Made by a program: the position numbers and the translations under genes
The notes under the pieces: generated by a model
The model's database searches: none
Told to the model about the DNA's origin: nothing
What the model saw: the letters and a program-made list of their open reading frames with translations, nothing else
Shown here: in pieces, positions 48,319-57,663 of the stretch
Layout: each line of letters begins with the position of its first letter
Position numbering within the stretch: the stretch's first letter is position 1
Assembly: GCA_965200145.1 (NCBI GenBank)
Contig: CBDATG010000002.1
Span: 186,001-250,000, forward strand
DNA: 64,000 nt
Direction of reading: 5' to 3'
Origin: CBDATG01 sp965200145
GTDB lineage: Bacteria > Chloroflexota > Dehalococcoidia > Lucifugimonadales > Lucifugimonadaceae

Positions 48319-49611
48319 TCAAACCGATCGCCCTTTCGTGTAAGTCGGGCCAGTCGGCATCCATACCTCAATTTTCGATTGTTCGGACAACGGATGCCCG
48401 TGAGGAGGACGAAACTCAATCTCAGAGGCGACATCTTTAAGAAGTTTGATTTTCGCGTGATTCGGTACGAAAGAATCGAAGCACAGTGTTTGAAATTCGG
48501 GTACCCGCCGATACCCTTTTCCCATAGAGGGATTCCAACTTACGATTTCGGGCAGGTCGGTGAGTAAGTCGGGATGGTCCCTCCTAGCATCACATTCAAA
48601 GAGCGTTCGGAGCACGAACCGCGTGACTTCAGTGGCGTTTTGTTCAACGTTCCATTTCCCACCTCCGACGCGCCAAGCACGCTTCCGTTTCCTCGCATCT
48701 AAGACCCGTCCGAAGCCGACATCAAGGAAGTCATCGGCGTAAGTTTCGGCATCTAATCTGAGATTCCCTGAGAAGTCGGGTGTGGTCCAATCAGGCGTTC
48801 GCGATGAGTCCATTCCGGACACGATTGGATCAGAGCCAGTTGGTGGTTCGCGACTTCCGTTCTCCCAGGGATCCGACTTGCCAACATCCGAGGCGACCTC
48901 CATCTGTTGGTCAGATAGAAACTGGCCCCAAGCCAACCGAGCCGCATCCTCAACGAGCGGAAGTTCGTGACTCGATGCTCCCAGATTCACCCAATTATTG
49001 AGCCGTTGAGCGCGGCCGGGGCTCGGAAACGCCAATGTTTCGTTTATCCAAACACGAATTCTGTTACTGAATTGGTTCCGGCGGAAAATACGGAGCAACT
49101 CGCCTGGGTTGAAGCCATCCTTAGTGACCTGAGCGAGCCACTCGGCGGCACTCTCGCTCGGTTCATACGCGTTATAGGTTAGGAATGGCGACGACTCCAT
49201 CTGATGCGACTGTTCGCGCCCCGACATCCCCTTGTACCAGTGCCATTGGACGCCGTCCGTCAGAACCGACAACCTGGCCGGAGTGAACGGGAAGTATCTC
49301 TGTAGTTGCTCCCTCTCATTGCCTCCAAGTCTGTTGCCTAGGGTTTTCGCTTCAACCAACACCACAGGCTCGCCGTCTCGCATCAACGCGTAGTCAACCT
49401 TCTCGCCTTTCTTGCCCGCCACATCGGCTGTGAACTCATAGACGACATCACGGGGGTCGCGGCAGTCGTAGCCTAATGCTTCCAAGAGGGGTTCTACGAG
49501 ATAGCTGCGAGTCTTGGCTTCGTCGGTGCAAGCCTCCTTAACATCATTGACCCGCTCAGCCAGCTGCTGAAGTTTGGTCAAGAGGTCGGAGCAGTTGTCA
49601 GATTCGGACAT
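48319..49611 (-). CDS. HsdR N-terminal-like PD-(D/E)XK protein (paralogue A)
   Basis: A 430-residue protein with an HSDR_N-type nuclease domain: helix with Glu40 (SYLVEPLLEALGYD), Asp73 (GEKVDYAL), Glu87-x-Lys89 (VVLVEAKTLG) and the QLQRYF-x-LTDGVQWHWYKG strand, the active-site set of type I restriction R subunits. No helicase follows. Instead come a helical middle with WVNLGASSHELPLV and a C-terminal part with RKRKRAWRV. It is clearly paralogous to the gene at 49848-51095, with the same order of blocks. It lies downstream of the large methyltransferase on the same strand. Function: probable restriction-like nuclease or DNA-binding partner; inferred. Confidence 0.75.
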   Translation of the reverse strand: MSESDNCSDLLTKLQQLAERVNDVKEACTDEAKTRSYLVEPLLEALGYDCRDPRDVVYEFTADVAGKKGEKVDYALMRDGEPVVLVEAKTLGNRLGGNEREQLQRYFPFTPARLSVLTDGVQWHWYKGMSGREQSHQMESSPFLTYNAYEPSESAAEWLAQVTKDGFNPGELLRIFRRNQFSNRIRVWINETLAFPSPGRAQRLNNWVNLGASSHELPLVEDAARLAWGQFLSDQQMEVASDVGKSDPWENGSREPPTGSDPIVSGMDSSRTPDWTTPDFSGNLRLDAETYADDFLDVGFGRVLDARKRKRAWRVGGGKWNVEQNATEVTRFVLRTLFECDARRDHPDLLTDLPEIVSWNPSMGKGYRRVPEFQTLCFDSFVPNHAKIKLLKDVASEIEFRPPHGHPLSEQSKIEVWMPTGPTYTKGRSV

Positions 49612-49847
49612 TTGCAGGCAGGAGGTAGTGGGTCGTGATGGGAAGCGCGGCGGTTGCCAAGGGTCTTAGCGTAGCGATTCTTATCTTATGCTTAGTTCCG
49701 ATGCTTCGTGCGCGATCGCGCTAGTCGCGGCCCGATCTATGAAGATCGACGGTGGAACCTTTGGGATCAGATTCCTGTGATCGGCCGGTGGAGTTGGGAC
49801 AGCTGCATCGTCGATGATGGAGACAACCAATCAAGCCCCGCTTCCAC

Positions 49848-51095
49848 TCAGGGCTTTAGGTCAGGCAACCAACACTCAATCATTCCACTCCTGCCTAGTG
49901 GATGCCCTGCTGGGGGATTGAACGAGAGTTTGTCGGCCACATGTGCGAGCAGGTACCTCTTCTGTTCAAACGTCGTGTCCTTGTTGTAATACAGGTTGCG
50001 GAATCCTGGCAGGACCTCCCATTTCCATTGTTGCGGAGGTCGTTCAAAGACTTGAAGTCCGAACTGGTCAGCAAGCGCATCTGTATCGTCCCGCAGAGAG
50101 TCGCACTCAAGCATCAGAGCGAGCAGGGCCGTTGTCAACTGCGTTCCGCTCTTCTCAATTTGCCAATCTTGACCGTGGATCTTCCATGCCCGCTGTCTTT
50201 TAAAACGGGATAACGTCTCACCTTCGCCGATGTCCAACTGGTCATCTAAGCGAGACATGAATCGGAGTTCGGTAGCTGACGCAACGGAGGTAGATGCCTC
50301 CGATAGACTTGACTCAACCACCGAGGGAAGCTCCGCTCTCGGTGTTTCGTCAAGGGATTTGTTAACAAGGTCCGGCCCGACGACCTGATCGTCTACCACT
50401 TGTTCCCAAGCTAACCTAGTTGCACCCACAACGAGCGGAGTCTCTTGACTCGATGCTCCCAGCCCCACCCATTCGTTGATCTGTCGTGCACCTTTCGCGT
50501 CCGGACTCACCAACGTTTTGAGAATCCAGTCACGTAACTTTGCCGTGAACTCAATCTGACGCGACAGCGCCGTCAATCGCTCAGCGTCGAATCGCGCTTT
50601 GGACACGTTCCAGATCCAGTCAATGTCCTTATCGGCCGGTGACAGAGCATCATGGACTAGGAACGGTTTGTCCTCCATGTAGTTCTCGTTACCGGGTCCG
50701 GACTTGCCCTTGAACCATTGCCACTGGATTCCGTCCGTCAACACAGCGAATCTAGCTGTCCTCACCCAAGTAAAGTAATTCTGGAGTTGCGCGATGTTCC
50801 TATGTCCCAGCTCTTCGCCACGCCGCTTCACTTCGACCAACACTACTCGGTGCCCTCCGACTATGAGGGCAATGTCGACTTTCTCGTTCTTACCAGGTGC
50901 CCCGACATCGGATTCGCGTTCGATTTCGGTTGGGCTATTGAAGCGATAGCCCAACACGTCTTCGATAAACGGCCTGACTAGATAGTCAATGGTGTTGGCC
51001 TCACCGGCTCCTGCCGACTCGCGATTCTTGGATGCGAGGTCCTTATGAGATTCCAGAGTAGCGACGAGATCTTCTTGGTTAATCGTGGGTGACAT
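49848..51095 (-). CDS. HsdR N-terminal-like PD-(D/E)XK protein (paralogue B)
   Basis: A 415-residue sister of the downstream gene: DYLVRPFIEDVLGY, Asp74 (NEKVDIAL), Glu88-x-Lys90 (VVLVEVKRRG), LTDGIQWQWFKG, WVGLGASSQETPLV and KRQRAWKI. The long N-terminal extension in the open frame (to 51260) overlaps the methyltransferase gene; ATG 51095 (MSPTINQ) is the likely start, placing it 44 bases after the methyltransferase stop. A variable, serine/acid-rich region (about 245-285) differs most between the paralogues. The catalytic set is intact, so nuclease activity is possible. Confidence 0.75.
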   Translation of the reverse strand: MSPTINQEDLVATLESHKDLASKNRESAGAGEANTIDYLVRPFIEDVLGYRFNSPTEIERESDVGAPGKNEKVDIALIVGGHRVVLVEVKRRGEELGHRNIAQLQNYFTWVRTARFAVLTDGIQWQWFKGKSGPGNENYMEDKPFLVHDALSPADKDIDWIWNVSKARFDAERLTALSRQIEFTAKLRDWILKTLVSPDAKGARQINEWVGLGASSQETPLVVGATRLAWEQVVDDQVVGPDLVNKSLDETPRAELPSVVESSLSEASTSVASATELRFMSRLDDQLDIGEGETLSRFKRQRAWKIHGQDWQIEKSGTQLTTALLALMLECDSLRDDTDALADQFGLQVFERPPQQWKWEVLPGFRNLYYNKDTTFEQKRYLLAHVADKLSFNPPAGHPLGRSGMIECWLPDLKP

Positions 51096-51139
51096 GGACG
51101 CAACGAAATTCAAGGTCGTAAACAAATCAGAGTCTAATC

Positions 51140-54025
51140 CTAAGGGTATTTGACCGCAACTTGACCCCGCCCACCATGCACAGACGGCTCTGCGCACCAC
51201 TTCCGCGCCAGCAACCGCGACGCCTCGTATACATCGTCGCCCAGCTCTAGCATGTCGCACATCACGGCGCGATCCAGCTTGGCGCGGTTAGTGTCTATGT
51301 CCGCCATGTGTGCTGGCTTGAGCTCCAGTCCGCGGAACTCATCGAACATGTCTTGTGCCGCCGTTTTCTGACGCTCCGTGAACCGCGTCACGTCAGGGAC
51401 GATTAGCTTGCCCATCTGTGTGATGGTCAGGCTACCTCGTGCGCCTTGTTGGCGGCTGCTTGCCCACCAGTACGACAGCAGCCCTAGGATCGAGTTGCAC
51501 CACAGGATCAGTACCGGTTCATGGTCGGGGTCCGGCAACATGATGCTTGGCCATGACCTGCCGCCGACCGTTGGCCGCTCTGTGTACACCGCGCCGGTGA
51601 TGTCTTGGTTGAATCCGAACTCTCTTGCGATGTGAAAGCGCGATGCGGTTTTCCAGAGCTGGTCGGCCCGTGCTTCCATGCCTGGCTTTACCGTTAGCTC
51701 CGCATCAGCTCGGTAAATGAAAGACTGTTCGTCGTGCCCCTTGCGATTCCACAACGCTGGGTAGGTGGCGTTTTCGTTGGCTGGCTGCTTAACGAACGGT
51801 CCCTTGTGCTGCTGGCCGATGAACATCTGCGAGTCTGGTCCTCTGGTTGCGATCTCGTACAGCTGGACGAGTTGGATGTCTCGGATAGGTTGCATTCCCG
51901 GCAACCAGATAGTTCCGCCAGCAAGAGCCGCGGCGGATTGGCCTACAGCAGCGTCTCTTAGTCGCGCACAGTCAAATCCCGAACCGGGGTCGTCGATATT
52001 CGCTCTGATGACCTCACCGACGACATCGTCGCCTACCGAAATGGAGTCGCCGCCATATGGCCCGTCCTCTAACGTTCGGGAATTGACGGTGGCGATAAGG
52101 CTCTTGGCGGTCACGGTCGCTTGCGCGATGTTCTCGGGCCGCCGTCGAAGGGCGACGAACTCGGCACTGCCGTTCGGATTCTCTTTGGGTTTGAGTTTGC
52201 GTGCGATGATTAGGCACTCGGCGATGCTTGTGTCGGACGAGAACGCGATCTTGCCGTCGTCGCCAGTGAGACTGACGACGGTCATGTCGGTGTACTGGTC
52301 CACCAACATCGATCTGAATTTCCGCCACCCTGACCCGTTGAGTGCGGTAAGCGGTAGCACGAATGCGATGACTCCGCCTTGTTTGACCTTGGCATCTGCC
52401 AACGCAGCGAATGCAGAACCCAGCCCTGCGTGGCCGTGATAGCAAGTCCCGCCGGACTTCTCTCTTAATTTGGCCGCCATGTTGGCTTGGTCAGTTGTCG
52501 TCGTTGAGAATGCCGCGAACGCCGCTGCACGCACGCCGTCATCTGCATCGCGATGCTTGGTGTTGGATGTGTACGGCGGATTCATTATCACAACATCGAA
52601 CGCATGGTCTGGGACATCGATGACGAACTCCCGTGTTGCGCCTTCGCCTTGCGGTCCAGCACGCAACGCCGGCGCGCTGGTGTTGAAGGGTGCAAGCACG
52701 GATGTCGCATCCAAGAGCTCAAGCGAACCTATCGCGACCTCCTGCATCCCTCTCCTGCCGTACGGCATCGTGTAAAGGTTCGTGCTTGAATACCTCTGCG
52801 ATGGTTGCATCCCGGAGAGCGTCGACCCGGTTATATGCACTGCGCTTGGCATCACATCACAACCTGTCAGTACCCGTTCGAGCATCGGAGCGTGCAGGAT
52901 GCTCGAATCACTTCCTGTGCGCTCGAAACGGTTGGCGGCCTCTTCATAAACAGCCGAAAGCAACGCGCCGGTGCCGCAAGCGAAATCTGCGACTCTCATC
53001 CCACTAACCGATTCCGCATCCGACCAATCAACGTCGTTGACCTTTGCCAGTGCCAACTTCGCCAGTAGGGTTGCAGATGCCGGCAGGGTGTAATAGGTCG
53101 CTAGGTACTGGCGATCGCTGATCAGGCGCTGGAATACGCGCCCTGTCAGGTCGTGCGAGTTATTGAGGCCATTTATGGTGAACTTGCTAGCAGCGCGGTA
53201 GAGCGTTTGGAACAGCCGTGCAGCGTACGGACTTGGCAACTCGTTGGCAACCGTTCTCGCCGTCGCGAAGATCGGCCAGTAATCGATTTCCAAAATCTCG
53301 TCCCATACCTTGATCACCTGTTGTTTGTCTGCCAGGCCGCCGTCGCCTACGAGTTTGGAGAATGGATCGAATTGGTGGAACGCTGCCAGGTGTTCGTGGA
53401 AGACGATCGCGTTCAGTACGATGGCACATGCCATTCTGCGCGTCTGCTCCACATTGCTCATGCCGAGGTACGCTGCGATTTGGGCAACGGCGCCAGAACC
53501 TTGTTTCTCTAACTCGAGCAGGATTGGCTCTGACAGGTCAATGCCTAGCTGAAAGTGCTCGGATGCCTCGGTAGCCGCGCGCTTTGGGATCGCCTCAAGC
53601 CTAGCTAGGTCCGCCATGTCTGCGACCGAGCCTCTGATCCAACCACGCGCGGGGAATCGCGTACCGTCTTCGGAATGGACGCAGTAATCAAGCTCGGATT
53701 TCCGCAACGATCCGCTAACGTCCTCGGCAACTGCGATGTGCGGCGGGTAAATCACCGCGATGGCAGACTCAATCGGATGCGGTTGATTGACGATGCGGAG
53801 TCCGATTCTCTGCCTGGCTTCTGTCTCTACATCTCTGCCCGGTGCATGTTCAGCTTCGATGACGATCGGCGATCTGTCGTTCGCTGTGATGCAAATGTCT
53901 GGTTGCAGGCTCGGCCCACCTACGATGACGCGTGAGTTTTCCCAACTCACGTGTGAGGTTGGCATTATGCGCTTCAGCATCAAGCCAAGCTCAACATTCA
54001 CGCTCGGTTCGGTGTGTCGCGGCAT
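51140..54025 (-). CDS. Large N6-adenine DNA methyltransferase with N-terminal nuclease-like head (paralogue 1)
   Basis: A 961-residue protein organised like single-chain type IIG/IIL restriction-modification enzymes. N-terminal PD-(D/E)XK-like motif Asp43 (QPDICI) and Glu57-x-Glu59 (VIEAEH), that is E-x-E as in BamHI rather than E-x-K; a helical connector; methyltransferase motif I ADFACGTGALL (346-356) and motif IV NPPY (482-485); then a long C-terminal region that would hold target recognition, ending in KWCAEPSVHGG. Its N-terminus aligns residue for residue with the protein at 61046, which supports the start. The nuclease-like pair follows downstream. Substrate sequence unknown; it might be methylation only. 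Confidence 0.8.
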   Translation of the reverse strand: MPRHTEPSVNVELGLMLKRIMPTSHVSWENSRVIVGGPSLQPDICITANDRSPIVIEAEHAPGRDVETEARQRIGLRIVNQPHPIESAIAVIYPPHIAVAEDVSGSLRKSELDYCVHSEDGTRFPARGWIRGSVADMADLARLEAIPKRAATEASEHFQLGIDLSEPILLELEKQGSGAVAQIAAYLGMSNVEQTRRMACAIVLNAIVFHEHLAAFHQFDPFSKLVGDGGLADKQQVIKVWDEILEIDYWPIFATARTVANELPSPYAARLFQTLYRAASKFTINGLNNSHDLTGRVFQRLISDRQYLATYYTLPASATLLAKLALAKVNDVDWSDAESVSGMRVADFACGTGALLSAVYEEAANRFERTGSDSSILHAPMLERVLTGCDVMPSAVHITGSTLSGMQPSQRYSSTNLYTMPYGRRGMQEVAIGSLELLDATSVLAPFNTSAPALRAGPQGEGATREFVIDVPDHAFDVVIMNPPYTSNTKHRDADDGVRAAAFAAFSTTTTDQANMAAKLREKSGGTCYHGHAGLGSAFAALADAKVKQGGVIAFVLPLTALNGSGWRKFRSMLVDQYTDMTVVSLTGDDGKIAFSSDTSIAECLIIARKLKPKENPNGSAEFVALRRRPENIAQATVTAKSLIATVNSRTLEDGPYGGDSISVGDDVVGEVIRANIDDPGSGFDCARLRDAAVGQSAAALAGGTIWLPGMQPIRDIQLVQLYEIATRGPDSQMFIGQQHKGPFVKQPANENATYPALWNRKGHDEQSFIYRADAELTVKPGMEARADQLWKTASRFHIAREFGFNQDITGAVYTERPTVGGRSWPSIMLPDPDHEPVLILWCNSILGLLSYWWASSRQQGARGSLTITQMGKLIVPDVTRFTERQKTAAQDMFDEFRGLELKPAHMADIDTNRAKLDRAVMCDMLELGDDVYEASRLLARKWCAEPSVHGGRGQVAVKYP

Positions 54026-54063
54026 GGCTAGAAGATTAAGAAGGCAAGTATGTGGTCACGCAC

Positions 54064-54089
54064 CCCTTTCGGTTGACTAACAGAAAGGG
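54064..54089. repeat. Hairpin between the zwf operon end and methyltransferase 1
   Basis: CCCTTTC (54064-54070) pairs with GAAAGGG (54083-54089), continued by GTT/AAC after one mismatch, loop GACT. No T run on either side; it may still mark the operon end. Confidence 0.4.
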
Positions 54090-54098
54090 AATCCGGTG

Positions 54099-54335
54099 TC
54101 ACCCGCCTCGCGGTGCAGGTTCATCGCTGTGTAGTTCGCGACGCTCTGCGATAACCTCAACCAGCTTTTCCCTTGCCGCTTCTAAGAGTTCATCGTCGGG
54201 CGCGTCTTCAAACGATGCCGATTCGGCGGCTTGGATCCACTCCCACAGCCCTTCCTGTGCTTCGCGCAGCTGCTTCGCGGTCAGCGTAGACAGCTCGGCG
54301 GTCAGCGAATTTGGCGGGTCAGGAAGCGGCACCAT
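54099..54335 (-). CDS. Small hypothetical protein (78 aa) at the end of the pentose-phosphate operon
   Basis: An acidic, mostly helical peptide (LTAKQLREAQEGLWEWIQAAESASF...LLEAAREKLVEVIAERREL), without cysteines or membrane spans. ATG 54335 has GAGAG just before it and lies 26 bases after the zwf stop, so it is probably the last gene of that operon. I do not recognise the family. It may simply be a short helical accessory protein. Reading frame and position favour a real gene. Confidence 0.55.
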   Translation of the reverse strand: MVPLPDPPNSLTAELSTLTAKQLREAQEGLWEWIQAAESASFEDAPDDELLEAAREKLVEVIAERRELHSDEPAPRGG

Positions 54336-54361
54336 CTCTCAACGTCGACATACAACCTTCA

Positions 54362-55792
54362 CTAGAACGGGTTCGACCATCTGCCGTGGGTTGATATGAA
54401 CTGGTCCGCCGCCTCTGGTCCCCAGCCGCCCGGTTCATAGGAGTAGAGCTGTGCCGATAGCTGGGTTTCCCATGCGGATACGAACGGATCAATTATTGCC
54501 CACGAGAGCTCGATCTCGTCGGAGCGCGTGAATAGGGATGCGTCGCCGTTGATGGCATCTAGTAGTAGCCGTTCGTAGGCATCGCGCAGATCAACCGGGA
54601 ACTTGTACTCCAGCTCTTGCGGTTCTGCCGCCAGCCGTGATCCAGGCATCTTGTTCGCAATCGTTAGTTTGATCGATTCGTTAGGCTGGATGACGATGCG
54701 CAGGCGGTCTGTGACCAGGTGCGCCGATTCTCCCGACAGCTCAAAGAGCCTGTGTGGAGCCTCTCGGAATTGGATTGCGACCTCCGTCGATTTCGTCTTG
54801 AGGGACTTGCCAGATCGCAGGTAGAAGGGGACGCCTTGCCACCGCCAGTTGTCGATCTGCAAACGCATCGCGCCGTACGTCGCGGTTGGTGATGCTGGCG
54901 ATACGCCATCGGTTTCGCGATAACCGTTGTACTGCCCGCGCACCGATTCGACGGCGGCTTCAGACTGGTCTAGACGACGCACCGAGCTCAGCACCTTCGC
55001 CTTCTCATCGCGCAGATTGTCCGCATCTGCTGTCGCGGGCGGCTCCATTCCGACCAAGCTCATGAGTTGCAACAGGTGGCTCTGGAACATGTCGCGCAAC
55101 ACACCGGAGTGTTCGTAGTACGACGCACGATCACCGACATCGACCTCTTCCAATACGGATATCTGGACATGATCGATGTAGTTGCGGTTCCAAAGCGGTT
55201 CAAAGATGGTGTTGCCGAAGCGGAACACCAGCAGGTTTTGAACTGTGTCTTTGCCCAGGTAGTGGTCAATGCGGAATACCTGATGCTCGTCAACACGCGA
55301 GTGGATGAAGTCGTTGAGCTTGGTCGCAGATTCAAGGTCGGTACCGAACGGCTTCTCGATGACGACTCGGCGGGTTCCGCTAGATTCGTCCAACATTCCG
55401 GCGCGTTGAAGCGAATCGATGGTGCCTTCGTACAGGCCAGGCGCGAGCGCAAGATAGTAGAGGCGGTCATCGCCGCCTTGGCCGTTTTGGTCGCGGATTT
55501 TTTCGTCGAGTAGATGCAGATCGGCTACGTCCATTGACGAGCCGTGCATGTACGCGATCTGCGAAGCGTAATCGTTCCACGCTTCAGGTTTGGCATCTGC
55601 TTCTTCGGCGGCGGCATCGCGCAGCACCTGCTTGTATTCGTCGTCAGTCAGGTCAGACCGTGCGAATGACACAATGTTGCAGTTCGCCGGAAGGGCGTTT
55701 GACGAGTGCAGGTGGAAGAGCGCCGGCGACAGCTTACGTCGTGTGAGGTCTCCGGAACCGCCGAAGATGACTATCGTGTAGTTGGAAGACAT
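54362..55792 (-). CDS. zwf: Glucose-6-phosphate 1-dehydrogenase
   Basis: First oxidative step of the pentose-phosphate pathway, giving NADPH and 6-phosphogluconolactone. The 476 residues show the Rossmann GGSGDLTRRKLSPALFHL, the substrate/catalytic signature RIDHYLGKDTVQNLLVFRF, and the conserved C-terminal block ending in WGPEAADQFI. It lies 18 bases after gnd. The product lactone needs a lactonase, and none is recognised in the operon. Confidence 0.96.
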   Translation of the reverse strand: MSSNYTIVIFGGSGDLTRRKLSPALFHLHSSNALPANCNIVSFARSDLTDDEYKQVLRDAAAEEADAKPEAWNDYASQIAYMHGSSMDVADLHLLDEKIRDQNGQGGDDRLYYLALAPGLYEGTIDSLQRAGMLDESSGTRRVVIEKPFGTDLESATKLNDFIHSRVDEHQVFRIDHYLGKDTVQNLLVFRFGNTIFEPLWNRNYIDHVQISVLEEVDVGDRASYYEHSGVLRDMFQSHLLQLMSLVGMEPPATADADNLRDEKAKVLSSVRRLDQSEAAVESVRGQYNGYRETDGVSPASPTATYGAMRLQIDNWRWQGVPFYLRSGKSLKTKSTEVAIQFREAPHRLFELSGESAHLVTDRLRIVIQPNESIKLTIANKMPGSRLAAEPQELEYKFPVDLRDAYERLLLDAINGDASLFTRSDEIELSWAIIDPFVSAWETQLSAQLYSYEPGGWGPEAADQFISTHGRWSNPF

Positions 55793-55810
55793 TGAGGTAT
55801 CACCGATGTG

Positions 55811-56719
55811 TCATTTGGCGGAGCGCACGCTGTGACCGCCGAAAGCGTTCCGCATTGCCGCTAGAGCCCTGCCACCGAGTGGGTTATCCTGCCGCGACCT
55901 GAACCGCATCTGCAACGCCAACGCGATCGTCGGAGCCGGCACTGCGAGCTCTACAGACGAATCAACCGTCCAACGCCCTTCGCCAGAATCCTCAACATAG
56001 GAGCTGAGCTTCTCTAGCTTCGGATCACGTTCAAGTTCGTCCGCCGTCAGCTCAAGCAACCAGGATCGGATCACGCTTCCGCGCCCCCAGTTCTCGCAGA
56101 TGGCACCTAGGTCAAGATCAAAGTCTGACATGGCTTCCAGTAGCTCCAGCCCTTCGGCATAAGCTTGCATAAGCGCATACTCAACGCCGTTGTGCACCAT
56201 CTTGACGTAGTGTCCCGAACCGCTCGGGCCGACATGTAGGTTGCCTTGCGATTCCTCTGGTGCGAGCGACTTGAAGATGGGCAGGTTGCGTTCGTAGGCG
56301 GCTCGATCCCCTCCGATCGTCAGGCAGTAGCCGTTCTCTAGCCCCCAAACGCCGCCGCTGGTGCCGCAATCAAGCATGTCGATGCTGTTGGTTGCCAGTT
56401 CACTTGCTCGGCGCATCGATTCCTTGTAGTTGGAATTACCGCCGTCGATAAGCGTGTCGCCGGATGACAGGAGCGACCCGAGTTCCTGGATAGTTGACTC
56501 GGTGATGTCACCGGCGGGAACCATGACCCACACCGTCCGGGGAGCTGCGAGGCTTTGGACAAGCTCGCGCAACGAACTTACACCAGCCACCCCGCGTTCG
56601 CGTAGCGTTTCTAATACCGACTCCGATGGGTCGAAGCCGATGACCTCATGTCCATCGCGCTGGAGCCGGAGTGCCATATTGCCGCCCATCCTGCCTAATC
56701 CTGCGATTCCAATCTGCAT
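55811..56719 (-). CDS. gnd: 6-phosphogluconate dehydrogenase, decarboxylating (short form)
   Basis: Makes ribulose-5-phosphate and NAD(P)H from 6-phosphogluconate. At 302 residues it is the short GntZ/YqeC-like type rather than the 470-residue form. Evidence: the Rossmann MQIGIAGLGRMGGNMALRL, DGGNSNYKESMRRA, LDCGTSGGVWGLENG (substrate loop) and KMVHNGVEYALMQAYAEG with the catalytic lysine. The short form is often NAD-dependent; the cofactor here is not certain. It is preceded by the unknown gene at 56736 (16-base gap) and followed by zwf. Confidence 0.93.
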   Translation of the reverse strand: MQIGIAGLGRMGGNMALRLQRDGHEVIGFDPSESVLETLRERGVAGVSSLRELVQSLAAPRTVWVMVPAGDITESTIQELGSLLSSGDTLIDGGNSNYKESMRRASELATNSIDMLDCGTSGGVWGLENGYCLTIGGDRAAYERNLPIFKSLAPEESQGNLHVGPSGSGHYVKMVHNGVEYALMQAYAEGLELLEAMSDFDLDLGAICENWGRGSVIRSWLLELTADELERDPKLEKLSSYVEDSGEGRWTVDSSVELAVPAPTIALALQMRFRSRQDNPLGGRALAAMRNAFGGHSVRSAK

Positions 56720-56735
56720 ACTGTTTCTTCTCCTG

Positions 56736-57599
56736 CTATGTTGGTGCTAACTCGCTGTTGACTTTGCGGATTATCTCCGCGAGCGTCTCCGCTACTTGCG
56801 CTGATGCCTCATTGGCTGTGAGTTCACCATCCATAAATTGTGTCAACGGCGTGTTGACATGCGGTGCCCCGATGTAGACCTGGCCTATCCCCGTTGACCC
56901 CGCCAGCGAGTCGACCCGACGCGCGCGGTCAATTCCTTCGTCGATTGCGTTGTCATCCGATCGGAAAAGCAGTTTGATGTCCGTCACTCCGTCGATGTGC
57001 GCCCGCCCGATCATCATCATTAAGCGCGGCTCGCTGATTGGCGTATCTAGGACCCATGAGCTGGGATCCAGCCCACGGTCTTGCAACCATGCCATCATCT
57101 TGATGGTGTCAACGGCGGTGTCTGGTGTATCGACGGGCTTGAACCCGGTATCCCATGCGGTATCAAGTTGTAAGTGCTTGCACATTTCTAGGACCCGCGC
57201 GGCCATGGCGCGAATACGTCGGCGTTTCGCGGGCTGCGCCGATTCAAGCTCTGGCCATGAAAGGGGAACCACGACCGTGCTCGGACGGTATCGATCCACT
57301 AGCGCACTGAGCTCGCTCTCCAAGGTTGCAAGGTCGGACTCGCTATCGATGCTGAAGTTCACCATGCTTGGGATATCGTTTGTGATTGATTTGAAGAGCA
57401 GACCCTCGCCGATCACGGAATCTGCCCAAACTGTGAACTGCTCCTTGGTGTAGGGCTCGAGTTCGATGGCCTGAAGTATTCCATTGAAGACGGCGTTGAT
57501 GAGCTTGACCTGCCGCCTACGACGCGATGCGGTGTCCGCGTCACCACGCGCCAACTTCGCGATGCCCGCGAAATCTATGACTATGGAGTGCTTCGACAT
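56736..57599 (-). CDS. Unknown protein in the pentose-phosphate operon, possibly a TIM-barrel (DUF2090-like)
   Basis: A soluble protein of 287 residues (start chosen at ATG 57599, MSKHSIVIDFAG). Predicted alternating strands and helices (TVVVPLSWPELE, SWVLDTPI, VTDIKLLFRSDD, GIGQVYIGAPHV) suggest a barrel and loosely recall the DUF2090/IolC C-terminal family, but no catalytic motif is certain. It sits between pgi and gnd in an operon that has zwf, gnd, tal, pgi and rpiB but no recognisable 6-phosphogluconolactonase. A role in hexose/pentose phosphate chemistry is therefore an inference from position only. Confidence 0.6.
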   Translation of the reverse strand: MSKHSIVIDFAGIAKLARGDADTASRRRRQVKLINAVFNGILQAIELEPYTKEQFTVWADSVIGEGLLFKSITNDIPSMVNFSIDSESDLATLESELSALVDRYRPSTVVVPLSWPELESAQPAKRRRIRAMAARVLEMCKHLQLDTAWDTGFKPVDTPDTAVDTIKMMAWLQDRGLDPSSWVLDTPISEPRLMMMIGRAHIDGVTDIKLLFRSDDNAIDEGIDRARRVDSLAGSTGIGQVYIGAPHVNTPLTQFMDGELTANEASAQVAETLAEIIRKVNSELAPT

Positions 57600-57663
57600 T
57601 CCGCAATTTCGCATCGACCTGCCGTGAAACGCGAGCGTTGCACAGCCTGCTCAATGCAGTCTC

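Noticed and set aside
48087..48440. 117-aa plus-strand frame before the nuclease-like genes
   Set aside because: Overlaps the C-terminal coding end of the paralogue at 48319, has no ribosome-binding site and an atypical composition.
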